64,000 bases of DNA, taken from NCBI RefSeq assembly GCF_001274895.1, contig NZ_CP006841.1:2480001-2544000 (forward strand), in the 5' to 3' direction. Below, one piece after another: positions 7,323 through 15,450 of the stretch. Origin of the DNA: Corynebacterium lactis RW2-5 (GTDB lineage: Bacteria > Actinomycetota > Actinomycetes > Mycobacteriales > Mycobacteriaceae). Numbering within the stretch: position 1 is the first letter of the stretch; each line of letters begins with the position of its first letter. Position numbers and translations under genes: made by a program. Under the pieces are notes generated by a model. The model searched no databases and was not told the origin of the DNA. It saw only the letters and a list, made by a program, of their open reading frames with translations.

Positions 7323-8720
7323 GTGACTGGAGCACAGACACTCACCGCACCAGGAGCTACCGGCGCTACCGAAGCTTCTGGGACTACCGCGCAGTCCGTA
7401 GAGCAGTCTCGCCATCTGGCCACCGAGATTCCTGGCCCGATCTCGCGAGAGCTGAGCGCACGAGCGCAGGCAGCCCTGCCTCAGGGGCTTGGCACTGCGC
7501 AGCAGACTTGGGCATACCGCGCCGGCGGCGGCATCGTTGAGGACGTCGACGGAAATCGGCTAATCGACCTGGGCTCCGGCATCGCGACTACCACTGTCGG
7601 CAATGCAGACCCGCGCGTCGTCGCAGCGGCAAACGACCAGGCTCAGCGTCTCACTCACACCTGCTTCTTGAATCAGCCCTACGAGTCCTACCTCGCACTG
7701 TGCGAGAAGCTGGCCCAGATCACCCCGGGTAACCACGCCAAGCGTGCCGCACTGTTTTCCACTGGCGCTGAGGCACTCGAGAACGCTGTGAAGTACGCCC
7801 GAGCCGCCACCGGAAAGTCCGGTGTCGTCGTCTTCGACCACGCTTTCCACGGTCGCACCAACATGACCATGGCCATGACGGCGAAAAACAACCCGTACAA
7901 GAAGTCCTTCGGCCCCTTCCCCGGCGAGGTCTACCGCACCCCGAGCCCCTACTCCTACCGCTGGCCGGGCACCCCGGAGGAGGCTTCGGCAGAAGCTCTC
8001 GCGCAGCTTCAGCTGATCGTCGATGCGCAGGTCGGTGCCGAGAACATCGCCTGCGTCGTGCTGGAGCCCATCCAGGGTGAGGGTGGCTTCATTGTCCCGC
8101 CCGCAGGCTTTTTGAAGAAGCTCTCCGAGTTCTGCTCCGAGCGCGACATCCTCTTCGTCGCGGACGAGGTCCAGACCGGTGTCGCCCGCACGGGTGACAT
8201 GTTCGCCTGCGACCACGAGGGCGTAGTCCCGGACCTGATGACGCTGGCCAAGGGCCTCGGCGGCGGCTACCCAATCGCGGCGGTCGTCGGCCGCGCAGAG
8301 GTCATGGACGCCCCGCACCGAGGAGGTATCGGCGGCACCTATGCCGGCAACCCCGTCGCCTGCGCTGCAGCGCTCGAGGTCCTGCGCCAGTGCGAGGAGG
8401 AGGGGCTTCCGGCCCGCGCCCACGAGATCGGCGAGATCATGACCTCCCGCCTGAGCAAGGCCGCCGAGACCAACCCGGCCATCGGCGATGTCCGTGGCCG
8501 CGGCGCGATGATTGCCGTCGAGGTGGTCGTACCAGGTTCGGACAAGACCCCGGACGCGGCAAAGGTCGGCGCAGTCGCCCGCGCCTGCGAAAGCAACGGC
8601 GTGCTGGTCCTTACCGCCGGAACCTACGGCAACGTGCTGCGATTCCTACCCCCGCTGAGCATTTCCGACGAGCTACTAAACGAGGCCCTCGACGTGGTCA
8701 TCGAGCAGCTGGCCCTGTAA
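7323..8720 (+). CDS. gabT: 4-aminobutyrate/5-aminovalerate aminotransferase
   Basis: A 465-residue class III PLP aminotransferase. Visible landmarks are the phosphate-binding STGAEALENAVK (146-157), FDHAFHGRT (171-179), the cofactor aspartate in ADEVQTGVARTG (D281), and the PLP lysine K310 in TLAKGLGGGYP. GabT-type enzymes move the omega-amino group of GABA or 5-aminovalerate to 2-oxoglutarate, giving succinate semialdehyde or glutarate semialdehyde. Translation starts at GTG 7323 behind AAAGGAGCAGCTC. The following genes encode glutaryl-CoA dehydrogenase, an aldehyde dehydrogenase and a CoA-transferase, which favours 5-aminovalerate (lysine) catabolism as the physiological role; GABA is the alternative. 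The family assignment is firm, the substrate inferred. The 132-bp gap to gcdH carries a copy of the dispersed 11-mer. Confidence 0.9.
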   Translation: MTGAQTLTAPGATGATEASGTTAQSVEQSRHLATEIPGPISRELSARAQAALPQGLGTAQQTWAYRAGGGIVEDVDGNRLIDLGSGIATTTVGNADPRVVAAANDQAQRLTHTCFLNQPYESYLALCEKLAQITPGNHAKRAALFSTGAEALENAVKYARAATGKSGVVVFDHAFHGRTNMTMAMTAKNNPYKKSFGPFPGEVYRTPSPYSYRWPGTPEEASAEALAQLQLIVDAQVGAENIACVVLEPIQGEGGFIVPPAGFLKKLSEFCSERDILFVADEVQTGVARTGDMFACDHEGVVPDLMTLAKGLGGGYPIAAVVGRAEVMDAPHRGGIGGTYAGNPVACAAALEVLRQCEEEGLPARAHEIGEIMTSRLSKAAETNPAIGDVRGRGAMIAVEVVVPGSDKTPDAAKVGAVARACESNGVLVLTAGTYGNVLRFLPPLSISDELLNEALDVVIEQLAL

Positions 8721-8775
8721 AAAGCGTGCCCGCCGCCGGGTCCCCACGCAGGCCCGGTAAGGCCGGCGCCCGTGA

Positions 8776-8786
8776 CGTCGGCAAGC
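8776..8786 (+). repeat. Intergenic copy of the dispersed 11-mer CGTCGGCAAGC
   Basis: An exact copy in the non-coding gap between gabT and gcdH. Because it is outside a gene, codon usage cannot explain it. See the finding on the 19 copies. Confidence 0.85.
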
Positions 8787-8852
8787 GGAAGAAAAACAAG
8801 ACTTTCTCACTGACCAGAGCAACTACCTCAAGAATTGGAGATCTAGATTCAC

Positions 8853-10019
8853 ATGGCTACTTACACCCCGACCCAGCTCATTGGCCTCGACAACATGCTC
8901 ACCCTGGAGGAGCGCCAGATTTGCGACACCGTCCGCGAGTTCTGTGACCGCGACCTGCGTCCGCACATCGAGGACTGGTTCGAGGACCACACCATCCCGC
9001 GCGACCTCGGCCCAGTCTTCGGCCAGATGGGCGTGCTGGGCATGCACCTGGACGGCTACGGCTGTGCGGGCACCTCGGCTGTCGCATACGGCCTGGCATG
9101 CATGGAGCTGGAGGCTGTCGACTCCGGTATTCGTTCCTTCGTGTCGGTTCAAGGCTCGCTGGCCATGTACGCAATCCACCGCTGGGGCTCCGAGGAGCAG
9201 AAGCAGCAGTGGCTGCCGCAGATGGCCGAGGGTAAGGCCATCGGCTGCTTCGGCTTGACCGAGCCGGACTTCGGTTCTAACCCGGCGGGCATGCGCACCT
9301 ACGCCAAGCGCGACGGCGACGACTGGGTCATCTCCGGCTCGAAGATGTGGATCACCAACGGTTCGCTCGCGGATGTCGCCGTGGTCTGGGCGAAAACTGA
9401 CGACGGCTACGCCGGCTTCCTGGTGGAGAAGGACACCCCGGGATTCACCACGCACGACATCGCCCGCAAGATGTCGCTGCGCGCGTCGATCACCTCCGAG
9501 CTGGTGCTGGACAACGTACGCGTGCCGGACTCGGCCCGCCTGCCCGAGGTCAACTCCCTGCGCGGCCCGCTGTCCTGCCTGAACGAGGCCCGCTTCGGCA
9601 TCATGTTCGGCGCTCTCGGCGCCGCCCGCGACTGCATCGACCAGACTCTGGAGTACGTCAAGGAGCGCCAGGTCTTCGACAAGCCGCTGTCCTCCTACCA
9701 GCTGACCCAAGCCAAGCTCGCCGACATGGTCCTCGAGCTGGACAAGGGCATCCTGCTGGCGCTGCAGCTCGGCCGTCTGAAGGACGAGGGTAAGCTGCCG
9801 CACGAGTCGATCTCCTTGGGCAAGCTGAACTCTACCCGCGAGGCCATCCAGATCGCCCGCACCTGCCGCACGCTGCTGGGCGCTTCCGGCATCACCACCG
9901 AGTACTCCCCGATTCGCCACGCCAACAACCTCGAGTCCGTCCTCACTTACGAGGGCACCGCCGAGATGCACCAGCTGATTCTCGGCAACGCTCTGACCGG
10001 GGAGGCTGCGTTCCGGTGA
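8853..10019 (+). CDS. gcdH: Glutaryl-CoA dehydrogenase
   Basis: A 388-residue FAD acyl-CoA dehydrogenase that matches glutaryl-CoA dehydrogenases rather than the general family: YGCAGTSAVAYGL (69-81), VDSGIRSFVSVQGSLAM with the substrate-binding arginine (R94), GCFGLTEPDFGSNP, SLRASITSELVLDNV and NEARFGIMFGALGA. The catalytic base is E367 in TYEGTAEMHQLILG. GcdH oxidises and decarboxylates glutaryl-CoA to crotonyl-CoA. A GGAG lies about 12 nt before the ATG. Its stop overlaps the GTG of the aldehyde dehydrogenase by four bases (GTGA), indicating translational coupling. A second acyl-CoA dehydrogenase of related type is at 44784. Confidence 0.9.
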   Translation: MATYTPTQLIGLDNMLTLEERQICDTVREFCDRDLRPHIEDWFEDHTIPRDLGPVFGQMGVLGMHLDGYGCAGTSAVAYGLACMELEAVDSGIRSFVSVQGSLAMYAIHRWGSEEQKQQWLPQMAEGKAIGCFGLTEPDFGSNPAGMRTYAKRDGDDWVISGSKMWITNGSLADVAVVWAKTDDGYAGFLVEKDTPGFTTHDIARKMSLRASITSELVLDNVRVPDSARLPEVNSLRGPLSCLNEARFGIMFGALGAARDCIDQTLEYVKERQVFDKPLSSYQLTQAKLADMVLELDKGILLALQLGRLKDEGKLPHESISLGKLNSTREAIQIARTCRTLLGASGITTEYSPIRHANNLESVLTYEGTAEMHQLILGNALTGEAAFR

Positions 10020-11482
10020 CAGCACTGCTAACTCATTACATCGGCGGTCAGTGGGTCGCCGGCGAGGGTGACTCGCTGTCCTCGGTGTCCCCGTCCCGCC
10101 CGGATGTCGTCGTGGCCGCAGGCCGCTTTGCGACGTCGGCCCAGGTGGATCAAGCCATCGATGCCGCCGCCGAGGCCGCCGCCGGCTGGGGGTCCCTCCC
10201 CTACGCCGAGCGCGCGAAGGTGCTGACCCGCGCCGCCGAGATTCTCCGAGCTAATGCCGAGGAGTGGGGCCGCGAGCTCTCCGCGGAGGAGGGCAAGACG
10301 GCGCCCGAGGGCATCGGCGAGGTTCAGCGCGCCGCAGCGATCCTGGACTTCCAGGCCACGGAGGCCGTCCGTGAGGCCGGGGAGATTTACCACTCGCCGC
10401 GAGCCGGGGAACGCATCGAGGTTGTCCGCAAGCCGGTGGGCGTGGTGTCCATGATCACGCCGTTCAACTTCCCCATCGCTATCCCAGCGTGGAAGGCTGC
10501 ACCGGCACTGATCCACGGCAACACGATTGTGTGGAAGCCCGCGCACTCTGTGCCTCTCCTTGCCGTCCGCCTGACCCAGGCGCTCGACGAGGCAGGACTT
10601 CCCGCTGGCGTGTTGAACCTGGTCATCGCACCTTCTGCCGAGGCGTCCGCAATGCAGTCCGACCCGCGCATCTCGGCCCTGACATTCACCGGCTCCACGC
10701 GCGTCGGCCGCATGATTGCGTCGCGGTGCGCCTCGGTCGGCATCCCGGTCCAGGCTGAGCTGGGTGGCAAGAACCCGGCCGTCGTGCTTGCCGATGCCGA
10801 CCTGCCGCATGCGGCAACCCAGGTCCTCAACGGCGCTTTCAACTCCACCGGACAAAAATGCACGGCGACGTCCCGCGTGGCGGTCGTGCGCGAGGTGGCC
10901 GACGACTTCCTCGCTGAGCTGAAAAGCCAGCTGGCCAGTCGCGTCACCGGCGACCCGCTGGCCGAGGGCGTGTCCATGGGCCCGATGATTGACGCCCGCA
11001 ACCGCGACGAGGTGCTGGCCGCGGTCCAAAAGCACGCGGGCCCGGACTCCACCTCGGGCGCGAGGCTTCTGGTGGGTGGCAATATCCCGGAGGTCGTCGG
11101 CTGCGAGGGCGGCTACTTCCTGGAGCCGACCATCGTGGAGGTTCCGAACCGCGACCACTACCTGTGGAACGAGGAACTCTTCGCGCCCGTGCTTAGCTTC
11201 CTGGTTGTCGACGACGCCGCGGAGGCCTTCGAGGCCGCGGAGTTCGGCGAGTACGGCCTGTCCGCCGCGGTGTTCACCGACTCCCTGGCCGCGACGTTCA
11301 ACGCCGTCGACCGCCTGGACGTCGGCATCCTGCACGTCAATTCCGAGACCGCGGGCGCCGACCCCCACGTGCCCTTCGGCGGCGCAGGGGCCTCCGGCTA
11401 CGGCCCGAAGGAGCAGGGCCGGGCCGCTCGGGAATTCTTCACGCACACCACGACCGTCTACTTAGGAAGGTGGCCACGATGA
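10016..11482 (+). CDS. NAD(P)-dependent succinate/glutarate semialdehyde dehydrogenase
   Basis: A 488-residue aldehyde dehydrogenase with the usual order: TPFNFPIAIPAWKAAPALIHGNT (about 148-170, cofactor and oxyanion region), FTGSTRVG, general base E248 in AELGGKNPAVV, and nucleophile C282 in NSTGQKCTAT. It would oxidise the semialdehyde made by the upstream aminotransferase to the dicarboxylate. It starts at GTG 10016 inside the gcdH stop and ends inside the ATGA start of the CoA-transferase, so gcdH, this gene and the transferase form one tightly coupled unit. In this setting glutarate semialdehyde is the likelier substrate (DavD-like role); succinate semialdehyde (GabD) cannot be excluded. 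The NAD versus NADP preference is not readable. Confidence 0.85.
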   Translation: MTALLTHYIGGQWVAGEGDSLSSVSPSRPDVVVAAGRFATSAQVDQAIDAAAEAAAGWGSLPYAERAKVLTRAAEILRANAEEWGRELSAEEGKTAPEGIGEVQRAAAILDFQATEAVREAGEIYHSPRAGERIEVVRKPVGVVSMITPFNFPIAIPAWKAAPALIHGNTIVWKPAHSVPLLAVRLTQALDEAGLPAGVLNLVIAPSAEASAMQSDPRISALTFTGSTRVGRMIASRCASVGIPVQAELGGKNPAVVLADADLPHAATQVLNGAFNSTGQKCTATSRVAVVREVADDFLAELKSQLASRVTGDPLAEGVSMGPMIDARNRDEVLAAVQKHAGPDSTSGARLLVGGNIPEVVGCEGGYFLEPTIVEVPNRDHYLWNEELFAPVLSFLVVDDAAEAFEAAEFGEYGLSAAVFTDSLAATFNAVDRLDVGILHVNSETAGADPHVPFGGAGASGYGPKEQGRAAREFFTHTTTVYLGRWPR

Positions 11483-12576
11483 GCGAAGGCGCACTAGAGG
11501 GCCTGGTCGTCGCGGATTTCTCCCGCGTGCTCGCGGGCCCGTACGCGACGATGATGATGGCCGATCTCGGCGCCGAGGTAATCAAGGTCGAGCGCCCGGG
11601 CGTCGGCGATGACACCCGCTCTTGGGGCCCGCCGTACGGCCCCGACGGGCAGGCGACCTATTTCACGTCGGTGAACAGGAACAAGTCCTCCGTGTCCATC
11701 GACCTATCCAGCCCCGAGGGGCTCGCGTCGGCGCACGAGCTGTGCGAGCGCGCCGACGTGGTGATCGAGAACTTCCGCCCCGGCACGATGGAGCGGCTCG
11801 GCCTCGGCTACGAAGAGGTCTCCGCGAAGAACCCTGGCGTGGTCTACGCGTCACTGTCCGGTTTCGGCGACGGCGAGGGCGCCCGCCTCGGCGGGTATGA
11901 CCTGGTCGTCCAGGCCGTCGGCGGACTGATGTCGGTCACTGGTAACGGCCCCGGCGAGGAGGTCAAGGTCGGAGTCGCGCTTGTCGACGTCATCACCGGC
12001 CTACACCTGGCGTACGGCATCATGGCAGCGCTGCGCCACCGCGACCGCACGGGAGTCGGGCAGCAGGTCAAGACGGACCTGATGTCCTGTTCCCTGTCCT
12101 CGCTGGTCAACCAGGCTTCTGCGTTCCTCGGCGCGGCGAGGGTCGCAGCGCCGATGGGCAACAAGCATCCGTCGATTAGCCCTTACGAGGTCTACCCCAC
12201 CGCCGACCGCAAGCTGGCTGTCGCCGGCGGAAACGACTCCATATTCGTGCGTTTCGCGAGGGTGCTGGGCCGCCCGGAGCTCGCCGAGGATCCAAAGTTC
12301 GCCACCAACCACGCACGCGTGGAAAACCGCGCTGAACTGCGCGAAGTCATCGTGGAACTGCTCGCCCAGCGCGGTGCGGACGAGTGGTTCCGCCTGCTTT
12401 CCGACGTCGGTGTCCCGGCGGGCCCGGTCAACAATGTGGAGGAAGCCTTCGAGTTCGCGGACGAGCTGGGGCTGGCCCCGAGGGTCGAGATCGACGGAGT
12501 TCCGAGCGTGCGCAATCCGCTGACTTTCTCGGCAACCCCGGCGACGTACCGGACGCCACCGCCGAGGCTGCAGTGA
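11479..12576 (+). CDS. CaiB/BaiF (family III) CoA-transferase, probable glutarate CoA-transferase
   Basis: A 365-residue family III CoA-transferase. The start is the ATG at 11479, which overlaps the previous stop (ATGA) and follows AGGAAGG. Landmarks are LEGLVVADFSRVLAGPYATMM, GAEVIKVERPGVGDDTR, NRNKSSVSIDL and FRPGTMERLGLGY; the catalytic aspartate is D141 in GGYDLVVQAVGGLM. Family members move CoA between acids through an aspartyl-CoA thioester; the mitochondrial relative SUGCT uses succinyl-CoA and glutarate. Placed after a semialdehyde dehydrogenase and with glutaryl-CoA dehydrogenase, glutarate activation is the economical inference. It ends 16 bp from the stop of the convergent PucR gene. 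Confidence 0.85.
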   Translation: MSEGALEGLVVADFSRVLAGPYATMMMADLGAEVIKVERPGVGDDTRSWGPPYGPDGQATYFTSVNRNKSSVSIDLSSPEGLASAHELCERADVVIENFRPGTMERLGLGYEEVSAKNPGVVYASLSGFGDGEGARLGGYDLVVQAVGGLMSVTGNGPGEEVKVGVALVDVITGLHLAYGIMAALRHRDRTGVGQQVKTDLMSCSLSSLVNQASAFLGAARVAAPMGNKHPSISPYEVYPTADRKLAVAGGNDSIFVRFARVLGRPELAEDPKFATNHARVENRAELREVIVELLAQRGADEWFRLLSDVGVPAGPVNNVEEAFEFADELGLAPRVEIDGVPSVRNPLTFSATPATYRTPPPRLQ

Positions 12577-12592
12577 GCTATAGCGAAATGGT

Positions 12593-14134
12593 CTAGTGAG
12601 TGCGGAAGTGGGAGGCCTTGAACGCCAACCACAGCTCGGCACGTAGGTCCGGGTCATCCAGGTGTTTTCCGAGGACATCCTCCACCTGGTCGGCCCGGGC
12701 TTTCGCCGTCTGGCGATGAATTCCCATGGACCGCGCCATGGCTTCGTAGCGGCCGTTGGCGTCGATGAAGGCGCGGGCGGCGCCCAACAGGTTCGTGCCG
12801 TTGGCCTGGTCGTGTTCACGCAGCTGGCGATACGCGCCGCCGGTGAGCAGCTCGAGCGCGTTCGAGTCCGCGATTGCCCCCAGGATCAGGTCGTGGGCCG
12901 GCAGGTCGGCGATAGCGCGGACGGCCCCTCCCGCAAGGTCCTTGGGGACAGCGACCTCGGCCTGGTTGAGGGACAACGCGGCCTCAGCGAGAGGGACCGC
13001 GCTGCCGATGCCGATACGCACGTTCGGATGGACCCGGCGGATCTTCTCGTACAGAGTCATTACACCCGGGTGTTCTCGACCCCGGCCCATATCTCCGGCG
13101 CAGACGATTGCGTACCCCGATTTCTCGGGCCTGGCCGCGTAGAGAAACTTCCAGCCGAGGCCGTGGAGTTCCTCCGAGAGCCGAATCGAGTCCAGCTTCC
13201 GCGCGGCAATTCCAGTCAGGAAGAGCGCCGTGACCTGCGCGTCCGGGCGCAGAGAGAAGAGACCCAGCCGGTCGGCGTCCGGGGTTTCTCCCGACAGGAT
13301 ACCGATGAGCGCCTGCTGCCGGAGTCGCTCCTCCGCCTCGTGCACGGCCAGGCTGCGCGAAGTCGACAGCGAGATAATCGCCGCCGCGAAGCTGACCAGG
13401 AGGCGGTCGGACTCGTCGAAGTAGCGCGCCGCGTCGACCACCAGCGCCCCCTGCCTCACAAATGCGCCGTTCAGCGGCGAGACGATTCTGCTGCCCCGCG
13501 GGTTAAGCACCGACCTCCCCACCTGCGGCGAGTACGGCGGAGCCGGGGTGACACGCTCGAAAACGTTCTGCTCCTCGACCGGTTTCGCCGAGGCTTCGAC
13601 AAGGCGCACCCCGTAGTTGTCGGTGACCACGACCACCGCGTCCAGGGACTTGGCCAGCTGTAGAGCGACCGCCTCCAGCCCCTCGCGCAGCAGCAGCGAG
13701 ACCAGGTCGTTTTGAGCTGAGATGAGATCCGTCAGCTGACGAACTCGCGCCGCAGTAATGTCCTCGGCCACGGCGCGGACCACGGTGGCCAGGGGAATCT
13801 CCGCGGCAATGGCCAAGACCGGGAAGCCAGTTTCCTCCCCATATTCGACGAGGGCCCGGGGCACTTGCTCCCAGCGGCCTCCCGTGTCGACCGCGACCGC
13901 ACAGGCTCCGGCCTTGCGCAGCGCCTCAATTTGACCTTTTTGCCCCTGCGAATCCTCCGGGAACTGGTAGCCGGCGGTCATCACGAATGTGCCCGGGGCA
14001 ATCCACTTGTCGGAGTCAACGCGGTCGATTGCGTGCGCCCATTCCACCGGAGTTACCTCGGCGGCCTCCGCAGCCGCCAGCAGGGTCAGGCCCAGCTCCG
14101 GCCGCCGCGCCAGCGATGCAACGGTGAGCTTCAT
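12593..14134 (-). CDS. PucR-family transcriptional regulator
   Basis: A 513-residue regulator. The N-terminal PucR ligand domain (about 1-125) has WAHAIDRVD and APGTFVMTAGYQFP; the middle is GGDEF-like/GAF-poor spacer; the C-terminal PucR-type helix-turn-helix (about 445-510) reads RAFIDANGRYEAMARSMGIH, then RQTAKARADQVEDVLGKHLD and ends LWLAFKA. PucR proteins control purine, GABA and related amine catabolism in actinobacteria. The gene starts 3 bp after the stop of the nitrilase gene and faces the CoA-transferase operon, so it is the obvious candidate regulator of the permease-gabT region, perhaps through the repeats at 7109-7124. That target is inferred. Confidence 0.85.
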   Translation of the reverse strand: MKLTVASLARRPELGLTLLAAAEAAEVTPVEWAHAIDRVDSDKWIAPGTFVMTAGYQFPEDSQGQKGQIEALRKAGACAVAVDTGGRWEQVPRALVEYGEETGFPVLAIAAEIPLATVVRAVAEDITAARVRQLTDLISAQNDLVSLLLREGLEAVALQLAKSLDAVVVVTDNYGVRLVEASAKPVEEQNVFERVTPAPPYSPQVGRSVLNPRGSRIVSPLNGAFVRQGALVVDAARYFDESDRLLVSFAAAIISLSTSRSLAVHEAEERLRQQALIGILSGETPDADRLGLFSLRPDAQVTALFLTGIAARKLDSIRLSEELHGLGWKFLYAARPEKSGYAIVCAGDMGRGREHPGVMTLYEKIRRVHPNVRIGIGSAVPLAEAALSLNQAEVAVPKDLAGGAVRAIADLPAHDLILGAIADSNALELLTGGAYRQLREHDQANGTNLLGAARAFIDANGRYEAMARSMGIHRQTAKARADQVEDVLGKHLDDPDLRAELWLAFKASHFRTH

Positions 14135-14137
14135 CCG

Positions 14138-14986
14138 CTAATCCCCATGGCGAATTTCCAGCACCGGAATCTCCTTGCGCACCCTAGCCAGGTCCGCCAG
14201 GTCGATATCCGCCACGATGAACTGCGGATCATAGCCGCCGGAGGCGATCACGCCGCCGTCCGGGCCGACCAGCATCGAGTGCCCAACACCCGTCGGCCCC
14301 TCGGCCTTTCCTGCCTTCGCCGCGCCGCCCGGACGCGCGGCACCCGTGGCCGCCACGAAGCAAGTGCTGTCCAGCGCACGGGCCGCCACCAGCGTCTGCC
14401 ACTGCTGCACCTTGCCGTGCCCGTCATTCCACGAGGCCGGCAACACAATCACATCCGCGCCAAGCCCGGCGAGGTCCACGAACTGCTCCGGGAAGCGGAT
14501 ATCGAAGCAGGTGGCAAGGCCGATTGCGACCGAGGAGCCGTCGGCAAGCGGGATATCGCACACGACCTGCGAGGTGCCCGGCGCGACCGTGTCGGACTCG
14601 CGGAAGCCGTAAGCATCGAAAAGGTGAACTTTGTCGTAGAACTCGACTCCGGGGCCGTCTTCCTCCGGCCAGGCGAGCAGCAGCGAGTTGTAGACGCGGC
14701 GGCGGGTCTTGCCGTCCCGTTCGACCTCGTCCGCCGGACGGAACATGCCGACGGCCACGCTGACCTGCTTGGTCTGGGCAAACTCCGCAATTTCTCGCGC
14801 GAAGTCCTCGCTGGAGTCGTGAGCAACGGTGTCGAGCCTGCCCGTGTTGAAGGCCTTCATGGTGGCCTCCGGGAACACGATCAGGTCGGCGCCGTCCGCA
14901 GCACCCCGCGCGATGGCTTCCTTGACTGCCTCGAGGTTTTCAGAGACCTCTGCCGAAAGCTCCAACTGTGCCAGTGCGATACGCAT
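14138..14986 (-). CDS. Nitrilase-superfamily carbon-nitrogen hydrolase (amidase)
   Basis: A 282-residue cytosolic hydrolase with the full catalytic triad: E40 in DLIVFPEATM, K119 in EFYDKVHLFDAYG and C160 in ATCFDIRFPE. The YDKVHLFDAYG and ATCFDIRFPE wording resembles Nit1/Nit2-type omega-amidases and deaminated-glutathione amidases. Beside a 5-aminovalerate/glutarate gene set, another possibility is a 5-aminovaleramide amidase (DavA is also in this superfamily), which would feed the pathway. The sequence alone does not separate these. The gene lies 3 bp upstream of pucR and is probably co-transcribed with it. An Asn-rich insert is absent, but an Ala/Gly/Lys-rich loop (about 214-226) interrupts the usual fold. 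A dispersed 11-mer copy is at 14538-14548. Confidence 0.85.
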   Translation of the reverse strand: MRIALAQLELSAEVSENLEAVKEAIARGAADGADLIVFPEATMKAFNTGRLDTVAHDSSEDFAREIAEFAQTKQVSVAVGMFRPADEVERDGKTRRRVYNSLLLAWPEEDGPGVEFYDKVHLFDAYGFRESDTVAPGTSQVVCDIPLADGSSVAIGLATCFDIRFPEQFVDLAGLGADVIVLPASWNDGHGKVQQWQTLVAARALDSTCFVAATGAARPGGAAKAGKAEGPTGVGHSMLVGPDGGVIASGGYDPQFIVADIDLADLARVRKEIPVLEIRHGD

Positions 14987-15025
14987 GTCCTACAGGCTAC
15001 CGGCTCCTGCGGATTAGCACGGAGG

Positions 15026-15063
15026 TTTTCCACAGGGGTGTTCTCCCGCGCGAGTTATCCACA
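15026..15063 (+). promoter_or_regulatory. Pair of DnaA-box-like sequences
   Basis: TTTTCCACA (15026-15034) and a perfect TTATCCACA (15055-15063) lie in the same orientation, 29 bp apart start to start, in the 131-bp gap upstream of the small gene at 15118. They match the DnaA-box consensus TTATCCACA. There is no dnaA, dnaN or AT-rich unwinding element here, so this is not an origin; a DnaA-responsive promoter is possible. Confidence 0.4.
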
Positions 15064-15117
15064 GATTCGAGGTCGCCCCCTTCCGCGACGCCCAGTACGC
15101 CCCGCACAATCGAGTCC

Positions 15118-15450
15118 ATGAGCGAACACATCACGGCTTCCGCCGCCGCACTTTTAGAACTTTCCCGCACCTACCAGGGTATTTCCCACCGCGTCTCGGG
15201 TCTTTCGGCTTTGGTGTCGGCCGCCCCAGAACGCGCTTCCGTCAGTGGCTGCTTGCCCGGCTCGCTGCTCGCCTCGGCAATTGAGAAGGCTTCCGGCGCG
15301 TGGGCCTCCTCCCTCTCCTCCGCCGCGCACGCTATCGAGGGGCTCGCCTTCGCAGCCGATTCGCTTGCCGACGCCACCACGGCCCATCAGCAAGAGCAGT
15401 CCCGTGGTTTCGGTGATGTTCTCGGATCTCAGGCGGGATCTCCGCGCTGA
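15118..15450 (+). CDS. Small helical protein, ESX/WXG100-like partner of the DUF1023 hydrolase
   Basis: A 110-residue Ala/Ser-rich protein predicted to be almost entirely helical, starting MSEHITASAAALLELSRTYQ with ISHRVSGLSALV next. Size, helical character and position before a DUF1023 protein recall the small proteins encoded next to type VII secretion substrates in actinobacteria, but no W-x-G motif is visible; a GAWASSLSSAAHAIEGLAFA stretch sits in its place. The ATG at 15118 starts about 55 bp after a DnaA-box-like sequence. Its TGA overlaps the next ATG by one base (TGATG), so the two are translationally coupled and likely form a pair. Function is unknown; the type VII link is an inference. 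A dispersed 11-mer lies at 15363-15373. Confidence 0.65.
   Translation: MSEHITASAAALLELSRTYQGISHRVSGLSALVSAAPERASVSGCLPGSLLASAIEKASGAWASSLSSAAHAIEGLAFAADSLADATTAHQQEQSRGFGDVLGSQAGSPR

Noticed and set aside
8840..8850. AGATCTAGATTC before gcdH as a cloning remnant
   Set aside because: The surrounding sequence is continuous and natural in composition; overlapping restriction sites of this kind occur by chance.
8823..11446. Two long reverse-strand frames (about 400 and 472 codons) opposite gcdH and the aldehyde dehydrogenase
   Set aside because: They mirror conserved enzymes with clear catalytic residues on the plus strand; no ribosome-binding site or protein-like motif.
15026..15063. A replication origin
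   Set aside because: Only two DnaA-box-like sequences, no dnaA/dnaN/gyrB context and no A/T-rich unwinding region.
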